Below are positions 57,212 to 64,000 of a DNA stretch of 64,000 nucleotides, in pieces. The notes under the pieces are model-generated. The model did no database searches. It was given only the letters and a program-made list of their open reading frames with translations, and was not told where the DNA came from. The stretch lies in the NCBI RefSeq assembly GCF_947487575.1, contig NZ_CANKXG010000007.1:62001-126000 (forward strand), written 5' to 3'. The position numbers and the translations under genes are program-made. Source of the stretch: an uncultured Algibacter sp. (GTDB lineage Bacteria; Bacteroidota; Bacteroidia; Flavobacteriales; Flavobacteriaceae). How positions within the stretch are numbered: the first letter of the stretch is position 1; every line of letters begins with the position of its first letter.

Positions 57212-57874
57212 TTAAAAGAAAAAATATCCTACTGAAAGCATAAATAGGCTGTTTTTTACATTTTCACTACTGTCTGAAGAAATATTTGATAAACCAAAAT
57301 TATAACGTGCAGATATATTTATACCATTTTCCAATTTGTATCCTGCTCCTATACCAAATGAAATATCGGTACTATTAAAAAAATTAGATATATCTTGCTC
57401 TATAGCGTTATTGGAAACAGCTGATGAATTAGCATTTGATGATTTGGCATTTGTTGCTCTTTCTGAAGAGCCTGTAGTGGGTGTATTAGTGTTGCCTCCA
57501 GTATTTATATTATCTACTTGAATAGTTGCAGATAATAAGTAGCCAATTTGAGGCCCAGCTTCTATACTTAATTCTTCGTTTACATAATACTTCCCAATTA
57601 TTGGAAGGTTTAAATAATTTAGAGTACCAGTTCCATTAGCTACTTTATAACCTTGTGAAGAAAATAAAAGTTCTGGTTGTAAGTAGAATTCAGTTGATAA
57701 AGGGATTTCTGCCATACCCCCAAAATGAAGAGCTGTCCTGCTTCCTGTACTTTTAATATCTCCAGATGCTGAGGCGAAGTTAATTCCACCTTTTGCTCCA
57801 AATTTTATGTCTTGTGAATTTACAGTTAATACAAGACTTAGAATTACAATTGTTGTTACATAAATTTTTTTCAT
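57212..57874 (-). CDS. Outer-membrane beta-barrel (porin-family) protein
   Basis: MKKIYVTTIVILSLVLTVNSQDIKFGAKGGINFASASGD...LSVGYFFF; terminal aromatic strand; Asn/Ser/Thr-rich loop. Confidence 0.85.
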   Translation of the reverse strand: MKKIYVTTIVILSLVLTVNSQDIKFGAKGGINFASASGDIKSTGSRTALHFGGMAEIPLSTEFYLQPELLFSSQGYKVANGTGTLNYLNLPIIGKYYVNEELSIEAGPQIGYLLSATIQVDNINTGGNTNTPTTGSSERATNAKSSNANSSAVSNNAIEQDISNFFNSTDISFGIGAGYKLENGINISARYNFGLSNISSDSSENVKNSLFMLSVGYFFF

Positions 57875-57969
57875 TGGTTTGATTTTTAAATTAGTATTTA
57901 TTTTTAATTGAATTATGTTATTACGTTTCATTGATTTTTAGTTGAGTTATGTTTAGGTTATTTCTTTTT

Positions 57970-57996
57970 CATACAAATAGTTTGAAAATGTCATCA
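57970..57996 (-). promoter_or_regulatory. TGATGACATTTT-N10-CGATG-type promoter element, site 3
   Basis: Minus strand TGATGACATTTT-CAAACTATTT-GTATG upstream of the barrel gene. Confidence 0.5.
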
Positions 57997-58026
57997 AGAA
58001 AATATCATTTATAGTATTTTTGTAAA

Positions 58027-58404
58027 ATGAGTAAGCCATTAACAGAGCAAGAATTGCATAATCTAGCCATGAATCATGTTGGTAAGGATTTAGAACAGAG
58101 GGGGTTTGAGTTTATAGCTGTAAATAGCAAATTGAAAAAACACCCACAATTTGTTTGTATTGATAAAAACAAACAATATTTTTTTGTTATTGTTCGTGCT
58201 GTAATACTTCCTGAAAACCCAAATAATTATGATGTGGTTTGGATGGAGTCTTTTAAAAGTCACGCTCGAGAGAAAGATGCAAAAGTCCTGTATGCTGGTG
58301 TTGGTATTGGAAGTACTGAAGGCGAAAAGGAACCTATTTACTTAAATCAAGATTATTTATTAGAGTATAATGGTATTCAGGTTTTAGAAACTAATTTAAA
58401 TTGA
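58027..58404 (+). CDS. Conserved hypothetical, directly upstream of apbE
   Basis: 125 aa MSKPLTEQELHNLAMNHVGKDLEQRGFEFIAVNSKLKKHPQFVCIDKNKQYFFVIVRAV... Confidence 0.75.
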   Translation: MSKPLTEQELHNLAMNHVGKDLEQRGFEFIAVNSKLKKHPQFVCIDKNKQYFFVIVRAVILPENPNNYDVVWMESFKSHAREKDAKVLYAGVGIGSTEGEKEPIYLNQDYLLEYNGIQVLETNLN

Positions 58405-58420
58405 AAAGAAATATTAAAAA

Positions 58421-59401
58421 ATGAATAAATTTTTATTGGGGTTATTACTTCTTGCAATTAGTTTTTCATGCAAACAAAATACTAAAAACACAAAACTTGC
58501 TGGCGCTGTTTTTGGAACAAGTTATTCTATTATTTATAACTCTAATGTTAATTATCAAATTCAATTTGATAGTTTGTTTTATGCAATTAATAAGTCAATG
58601 TCTACTTATCAAGTTAATTCAGATATTTCAAAACTTAATAGAAATGAATCCTTTGAAATTGATGAACATTTTGTGAAAGTTTATGATGCTTCAAAAGAAA
58701 TTTTTGGACTAACAGAAGGTGCTTTCGATCCTACAATTGGCAACGTAGTTAATGCATGGAAATTTGGAGCAGAAAACATTATTGAAGATATAGATAGTTT
58801 AAAAATTGATAGCTTAATGCAATATGTAGGATATGATAAAACATATCGACTTGAAAATACTATAAGAAAAGCAAATCCAAATGTGTATTTAGAATTTAAC
58901 GCTATCGCTAAAGGGTATGCTGTAGATGTTATTAGTGAGTTTTTGGAAAGTCAAAGAATAAATAATTATTTAGTTGAAATAGGTGGAGAAATAAGGGCTA
59001 AGGGTCTTAATTTAGAAAATCAAAAAAACTGGAAAGTTGGTTTAGAAGAACCAAATTTTGAGGGAGAACAATCTATTTTAAAGGCCATTAGTTTACATGA
59101 TGAAGCTATGGCAACTTCTGGCACATACAGAAAATTTAAAATTGATAAAAATGGTAAGCGTTATGCGCATATAATTGATACAGATACTGGCTATCCAAGT
59201 AAAACAAATTTGCTAAGTATAACGGTAATTACTGAAGATTGTATGACGGCTGATGCTTATGCTACTGCTTTTAAATCTATGGGTATTGAAAAAGTTAAAA
59301 CCTTTTTGAAGACCCACCCCGAACTTAAGGTGTTTTTAATTTTTGAGAATGACAAACAAGAATTTGAAACACTTGCCTTAAATGGGTTCTCGGTAGACTA
59401 G
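58421..59401 (+). CDS. apbE: FAD:protein FMN transferase
   Basis: GAVFGTSYSIIY, INKSMSTYQVNSDISKLN, GAFDPTIGNVVNAWKFG, FNAIAKGYAVDVISEFL, VEIGGEIRAKG, ATSGTYRKF, HIIDTDTGYP, TADAYATAFKSMG. Confidence 0.96.
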   Translation: MNKFLLGLLLLAISFSCKQNTKNTKLAGAVFGTSYSIIYNSNVNYQIQFDSLFYAINKSMSTYQVNSDISKLNRNESFEIDEHFVKVYDASKEIFGLTEGAFDPTIGNVVNAWKFGAENIIEDIDSLKIDSLMQYVGYDKTYRLENTIRKANPNVYLEFNAIAKGYAVDVISEFLESQRINNYLVEIGGEIRAKGLNLENQKNWKVGLEEPNFEGEQSILKAISLHDEAMATSGTYRKFKIDKNGKRYAHIIDTDTGYPSKTNLLSITVITEDCMTADAYATAFKSMGIEKVKTFLKTHPELKVFLIFENDKQEFETLALNGFSVD

Positions 59402-60166
59402 TTATTTAAAAACTACAGGAATAATTTCGCCTTTAGCCAAACAAAAATTTTCTATCACTTCCTCGGAAAGAGAACTTGTATAGTCAACTTCTTCAACTTT
59501 AAAACCAATACCTCGAAGCTTATCAAAATAATCACGCCCATATACACGAACATGGTCATATTGACCAAATATTTTAGCACGCTCTTTTTTATCTGTAATG
59601 CTATTATCCTCAAAAGTAACTTCTCTTTTTAAATCTTGAGGAATTTGAAAAACACCCATACCACCAACTTTCAAAATACGATATAATTCTTGCATTGCTT
59701 TGGTGTCCTCTGGAATATGCTCTAAAACATGGTTGCATAAAATAACATCAAACTCATTGTCTTTAAAAGGAAGGTTACAAATATCTGCTTTTACATCTGC
59801 TAAAGGTGAATTTAAATCTGTTGTAACATAATTTAAATTACTCATGTTTTTGAAGCGTTTATAAAACGCTTGTTCAGGAGCAAAATGAAGCACTTTTAAT
59901 TTTTCTGAAAAGAACTTCGTTTCGTTTTGAAGATATAGCCAAAGTAATCTATGGCGCTCTAAACTTAATGTTGATGGAGATAACACGTTATTGCGTTGGT
60001 TGCCATAACCATAAGGTAAAAAGGTTCTAAAACTTTTGCCATCAATAGGATCTGTGAATTTGCCTCCTTTTAAAAAAAATGCTAAAACTGGGCGAATTAC
60101 ATAGCTTAACCTTATAAGTAAAGGTCTAGGAACTATATTGAGAATAGTCTTAAAAAGGCGTTTCAT
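59402..60166 (-). CDS. Class I SAM-dependent methyltransferase
   Basis: LHFAPEQAFYKRFKNM, YVTTDLNSPLADVKADICNLPFKDNEFDVILCNHVLEHIPEDTKAMQELYRILKVGG. Confidence 0.92.
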   Translation of the reverse strand: MKRLFKTILNIVPRPLLIRLSYVIRPVLAFFLKGGKFTDPIDGKSFRTFLPYGYGNQRNNVLSPSTLSLERHRLLWLYLQNETKFFSEKLKVLHFAPEQAFYKRFKNMSNLNYVTTDLNSPLADVKADICNLPFKDNEFDVILCNHVLEHIPEDTKAMQELYRILKVGGMGVFQIPQDLKREVTFEDNSITDKKERAKIFGQYDHVRVYGRDYFDKLRGIGFKVEEVDYTSSLSEEVIENFCLAKGEIIPVVFK

Positions 60167-60168
60167 GC

Positions 60169-60987
60169 TTAAAGCACTAAAGCTTTTTGTCTGAATTCTT
60201 CTTCTTCATTAGAAGTAATTCCTAAAGCTTCATAAATATATGCAAACGTTGAAAGCAATTCAGGTTTGCCATCAATTAAAGCAACATCATGCTCAAAGTG
60301 TGCGGAGGGTTTATTGTCTTGAGTAGTTATTGTCCAACCGTCTCTATGTTGCTTAATCCTATGTGTTCCTAAATTAATCATAGGCTCAATGGCTACTACC
60401 ATGCCTTCAATAAATTTTTTGCCTCTACCACGTTTTCCGTAGTTTGGCATTTCTGGGTCTTCATGCATTTTGCTGCCTAAACCATGACCAACTAATTCGC
60501 GTACCACACCATATCCATGATCTTCACAATATTTTTGAATGGCATAACCAACATCGCCAACACGATTATTGGCTTTAAATTCTCTTATACCTACATATAG
60601 AGATTCTTTGGTTACTTGTAATAATTTTTCTGTTTCGGGGTCAATATCTCCTACTGCAAATGTATAGGCATGATCACCATAAAAACCATTTTTTAAAGCA
60701 CCGCAATCTATTGAAATAATATCGCCTTCAACTAAAGGATTTCCATTTGGAATGCCATGTACTACCTGTGAATTAGGGCTCATACAAAGCGTATTTGGAA
60801 AATCATATAATCCTAAAAATCCAGGGATTGCGCCATGGTCTCTAACACATGTTTCAGCTATTTTATCTAATTCAAGCGTTGTTACTCCAGGTTTTATTGC
60901 CTTAGCTAATTCGCCTAAAGTCTTAGATACGATTAATGCACTTTCTCGCATTAATTCAATTTCCTCTTTTGTTTTAACAATAATCAT
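60169..60987 (-). CDS. map: Type I methionine aminopeptidase
   Basis: MRESALIVSKTLGELAKAIKPGVTTLELD, GDIISIDCGALKNGFYGDHAYTFAVG, LVGHGLGSKMHEDPEMPNYG, GMVVAIEPMI, HFEHDVAL. Confidence 0.97.
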   Translation of the reverse strand: MIIVKTKEEIELMRESALIVSKTLGELAKAIKPGVTTLELDKIAETCVRDHGAIPGFLGLYDFPNTLCMSPNSQVVHGIPNGNPLVEGDIISIDCGALKNGFYGDHAYTFAVGDIDPETEKLLQVTKESLYVGIREFKANNRVGDVGYAIQKYCEDHGYGVVRELVGHGLGSKMHEDPEMPNYGKRGRGKKFIEGMVVAIEPMINLGTHRIKQHRDGWTITTQDNKPSAHFEHDVALIDGKPELLSTFAYIYEALGITSNEEEEFRQKALVL

Positions 60988-61028
60988 AAATATAATAATA
61001 GGAGTACAAAGATACTTAAAAAGACAAT

Positions 61029-61448
61029 TTATTTAAATAATCTAAAAAAGCCTTTCCTTTTTTCGGGAATAGGGGGTGTTGAATTTGTTAGCATTTGATA
61101 AACTTCTCCCCAGCCTGGAAAACCACCTATGTTTCTATCATCAATAAATAAATCTGCGTTTATTTTTCTACTAATGTCATCTGTGTATTCTTCTTCGGTA
61201 AAACTTTTGTTTACTGCATAAAAACGGATACCATTATCCTCACAAAATTTAACAGCTTCATCAAGTTTGTCACCACATCTGTAAGTCCATAAAATGAGAC
61301 GATGACCATCTTCCTGAAGCTTTTTTAAAGTTTCAAAAGCAAATAGAATAGGTTTTCCTATTTTTGGATATGCATCTTCAACAACAGTACCGTCAAAATC
61401 AACAGCAATAATAAGAGTATCGTTAAAATTCATTTCGTTTAGGGGCAT
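61029..61448 (-). CDS. Small HAD-like hydrolase
   Basis: IIAVDFDGTVVEDAYPKIGKPILFAFETLKKLQEDGHRLILWTYR...INADLFIDDRNIGGFPGWGEVYQ. Confidence 0.88.
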   Translation of the reverse strand: MPLNEMNFNDTLIIAVDFDGTVVEDAYPKIGKPILFAFETLKKLQEDGHRLILWTYRCGDKLDEAVKFCEDNGIRFYAVNKSFTEEEYTDDISRKINADLFIDDRNIGGFPGWGEVYQMLTNSTPPIPEKRKGFFRLFK

Positions 61449-61485
61449 TAATTACCCTGTAAAGTTAATTATTTCTATTTTATCG

Positions 61486-62997
61486 TTAAACTAATGCGTG
61501 TTGAGTCATTGCTAGAGGTTGTTCAACATTCATGAGTTTTAATATTGTCGGTGCCATATCTCCTAAAACACCATCTTTAATTTCTTTTAACTCATTATCA
61601 ATTAAAATAACGGGAACAGGGTTTGTTGTATGTGCCGTATTTGGAGAGCCATCAGGGTTTATCATGGTTTCACAGTTTCCATGATCTGCTATTAAAAGTG
61701 TGGTGTATCCATTGTTTAAACCAGTAGTTACAACATCTTTAACACAGGCATCAACTGCTTCGCAGGCTTTAATTGCTGCTTCCATAACACCAGTATGTCC
61801 AACCATATCACCATTTGCAAAGTTTAAGCAAACAAAGTCAACATCGCCTTTTTCAAGTTCGGGTACAAGAGCATCCTTTAATTCGTAAGCACTCATTTCT
61901 GGTTTTAAATCGTAAGTTGCTACTTTCGGTGAGTTTTTAAGAATGCGAGATTCTCCTTCAAAAGGTTTTTCTTGCCCTCCAGAAAAGAAAAATGTAACAT
62001 GTGGGTACTTTTCTGTTTCAGCAATTCTAATTTGCTTTTTACCGTGTTTAGCTAATACTTCTCCTAGTGTTTCAGTAATATTGTCTTTATTGAAAATAAC
62101 CTTTATTCCATTAAATGCATCGCTGTAATTTGTTATGGTTACATAGTACAAGTCGATTTTTTTAGTATTGTACTCAGGGAAATCTTTTTGATTTAACATT
62201 TCGGTTAATTCACGACCTCTGTCCGTTCTGAAATTAAAAAAGATAACAACATCATCCTTTTCAACTTTGGCAACAGGTTCATTATTATTTGTAATAATTA
62301 ACGGTTTGATAAACTCATCAGTAATATCGTTATCATAATTGACTTGAATTTTTTCAGTTGGATTTGTTGTTTTAGTACCAACTCCATTTACTATAGCATC
62401 ATAAGCTAGTTGTACACGTTCCCAACGATTATCTCTATCCATTGCATAATAGCGTCCTGTAATGGTAGCTATTTTTGTTCGTGTACCTTTAATATGGTTT
62501 TCCAAATCTTCAACATAGCTTTTTCCTGATTTAGGATCTACATCTCTACCATCGGTAAAAGCATGTACAAAAGAGTTTACTCCAGCTTTATTTGCTGCAT
62601 CAATAAAACCTTTTAAGTGGTTAGTGTGAGCATGAACACCTCCATTACTTAGTAGCCCTAAAAAGTGAACATTTTTATTATTGTCTGAAGCATATTTTAA
62701 AGCATCAACTAATACCTTTTCATCCTTTAAAGTGTCTTTTTCTATGGCTAAATTAATTTTAGCTAAATCTTGATATACAATTCTACCAGCACCTAAATTC
62801 ATGTGTCCTACTTCACTATTTCCCATTTGGCCTTCTGGCAGACCAACGTGCAAACCATCTGTGCGAAGTGTTGCATAAGGGTATTTTTTATATAAAGAAT
62901 CTATGAATGGTGTGTTGGCATGATCGATAGCAGAAACTTTTGGGTCTGGAGAATTTCCCCAACCGTCAAGAATCATTAAAATAACTTTTTTGTTCAT
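61486..62997 (-). CDS. gpmI: 2,3-bisphosphoglycerate-independent phosphoglycerate mutase
   Basis: MNKKVILMILDGWG, GQMGNSEVGHMNLGAGRIVYQDL, GLLSNGGVHAHTNHL, FTDGRDVDPKSG, GRYYAMDRDNRWERV, ADHGNCE; start set at MNKKV. Confidence 0.97.
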   Translation of the reverse strand: MNKKVILMILDGWGNSPDPKVSAIDHANTPFIDSLYKKYPYATLRTDGLHVGLPEGQMGNSEVGHMNLGAGRIVYQDLAKINLAIEKDTLKDEKVLVDALKYASDNNKNVHFLGLLSNGGVHAHTNHLKGFIDAANKAGVNSFVHAFTDGRDVDPKSGKSYVEDLENHIKGTRTKIATITGRYYAMDRDNRWERVQLAYDAIVNGVGTKTTNPTEKIQVNYDNDITDEFIKPLIITNNNEPVAKVEKDDVVIFFNFRTDRGRELTEMLNQKDFPEYNTKKIDLYYVTITNYSDAFNGIKVIFNKDNITETLGEVLAKHGKKQIRIAETEKYPHVTFFFSGGQEKPFEGESRILKNSPKVATYDLKPEMSAYELKDALVPELEKGDVDFVCLNFANGDMVGHTGVMEAAIKACEAVDACVKDVVTTGLNNGYTTLLIADHGNCETMINPDGSPNTAHTTNPVPVILIDNELKEIKDGVLGDMAPTILKLMNVEQPLAMTQHALV

Positions 62998-63171
62998 TTT
63001 TTTTGTTAAAATTTTAAAACTAAACAAAGATATGAAACTTAGTTATAAATGAAGCAATAAACCCTTTGAAATGCCTTATTTATTAAGGATTTAGCATAAT
63101 TATCAATAGTGGCTATTTTAGTTAACAATGTGTGAAATAAACGTTAAAAATGTGTTATATCTTAATTTTTG

Positions 63172-63197
63172 TGTAACAGATAGAATTTATTATCGTC
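63172..63197 (+). promoter_or_regulatory. ECF-sigma-like promoter motif upstream of the ankyrin gene
   Basis: TGTAACA...CGTC with TAAC-N16-CGTC spacing, about 54 bp upstream of the ATG. Confidence 0.35.
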
Positions 63198-63250
63198 TCT
63201 TTAGTATATCAAAAAACATAAATCAATAAATCAAATTAAAATCTTTCATC

Positions 63251-63658
63251 ATGAAAAAAACAATCATTATTTCCGCAATCGCATTATGCTTTTCAATTGT
63301 ATCTGTTAATGCAACTCCTGAAAATTCAACTATTAATTATGAAGTAGGAGCTTTTTTTAAAGTGAATTCTTTTTGTGTTTCTATTGCAAAAGGCGATTTA
63401 GAAACAGTTCAAAAATTAATTAGTAGAGGTGCAGATGTTAACGAAGTATCCAATGGAATGACTCCTGTTATGTATGCTGCAAAATTTAATAGAACGGATA
63501 TTTTAGAACTTCTAATTACTCATGGGGCTAATTTAAAAGTAAAGTCTAATAATAAAATGACAGCTTTAAAATATGCAAAAATACATGGCGCAAAGGATGC
63601 TGAAGCTATTTTAATTAAAGCTATTGCTGATGCAAAACAAGCTAAAAAAAGAAAATAA
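63251..63658 (+). CDS. Secreted ankyrin-repeat protein
   Basis: Signal MKKTIIISAIALCFSIVSVNA; SIAKGDLETVQKLISRGADVNEVSNGMTPVMYAAKFNRTDILELLITHGANLKVKSNNKMTALKYAKIHG. Confidence 0.92.
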   Translation: MKKTIIISAIALCFSIVSVNATPENSTINYEVGAFFKVNSFCVSIAKGDLETVQKLISRGADVNEVSNGMTPVMYAAKFNRTDILELLITHGANLKVKSNNKMTALKYAKIHGAKDAEAILIKAIADAKQAKKRK

Positions 63659-63692
63659 TTATAGAAATTAATAATTATTTGAGTTAGTCACT

Positions 63693-63727
63693 CTAAAAAA
63701 AGCCTCGTTTAACGAGGCTTTTTTGTG
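63693..63727. terminator. Terminator between convergent genes
   Basis: AAAAAAAGCCTCGTTTAACGAGGCTTTTTTG. Confidence 0.85.
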
Positions 63728-63744
63728 TTATATTGAAATTGATA

Positions 63745-64000
63745 CTATTGATTTTTGTATTTAATTATGGCTTCTTCAATTTTTTCAATCCTATTATCAG
63801 GGTCTGGGTGAGTGCTTTTAAATTCTGGAACCCGATTTGGTCCAGCTGCACTTTTTAAAATTTCCATAACACCTATCATCTCTTTCGGATTATAACCTGC
63901 TTTAATCATAAATTTAACGCCAAGATCATCACTTTCCAATTCATCATCTCTTCCATTAGTTAATAATGTATTTTGACCAATTCCACTTACTAATCCGCCC
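63745..64000 (-). CDS. M48-family metalloprotease, partial (N-terminus off the right edge)
   Basis: Translation continues past the ORF-track start: GGLVSGIGQNTLLTNGRDDELESDDLGVKFMIKAGYNPKEMIGVMEIL...FKSTHPDPDNRIEKIEEAI (M48 ExxxD and STHPxxxxRI motifs). Confidence 0.85.
   Translation of the reverse strand, partial: GGLVSGIGQNTLLTNGRDDELESDDLGVKFMIKAGYNPKEMIGVMEILKSAAGPNRVPEFKSTHPDPDNRIEKIEEAIIKYKNQ

Noticed and set aside
63745-63939. 64-aa ORF as a complete gene
   Set aside because: Its start is an internal TTG; the frame stays open to the window edge and reads as the C-terminus of an M48 protease.
1-64000. tRNA, rRNA, prophage or IS transposase
   Set aside because: No cloverleaf-like segments, rRNA signatures, phage structural genes or transposase motifs were recognised by eye; not computed.

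Overview
This 64 kb window comes from a Flavobacteriaceae-type (Bacteroidetes) chromosome. It is AT-rich with short intergenic gaps, and has a short SigA-type RpoD, type IX secretion components and T9SS C-terminal sorting domains. Most of it is conserved housekeeping DNA: rpe, rpoD, pnp, rpsO, accD, fba, tamL-like, porT-like/ubiE, trkA/trkH, an aspartate-type aminotransferase, a fatty acid desaturase, rsmG, pruA, apaG, a T9SS plug-like DUF5103 protein, a complete nqrABCDEF operon, apbE, map and gpmI. Partial GH3 and M48 genes run off the left and right edges. No rRNA, tRNA or CRISPR array was seen. The most interesting segment is about 46-58 kb, between nqrF and apbE. It holds an operon of an ECF sigma factor, a one-TM TPR (anti-sigma-like) protein and an exported, C-terminally TM-anchored TPR-CHAT protease. 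Around it lie surface and lipoprotein genes. Four transcription units here share an unusual promoter-like element, TGATGACATTTT-N10-CGATG, with exactly conserved spacing. I propose a protease-gated ECF sigma envelope regulon. A second notable signal is a dispersed intergenic repeat family with ends GCGTTA...TAACGC. It has six recognisable copies, a compensatory change in its terminal stem, and internal hairpins whose pairing is kept while the sequence changes.
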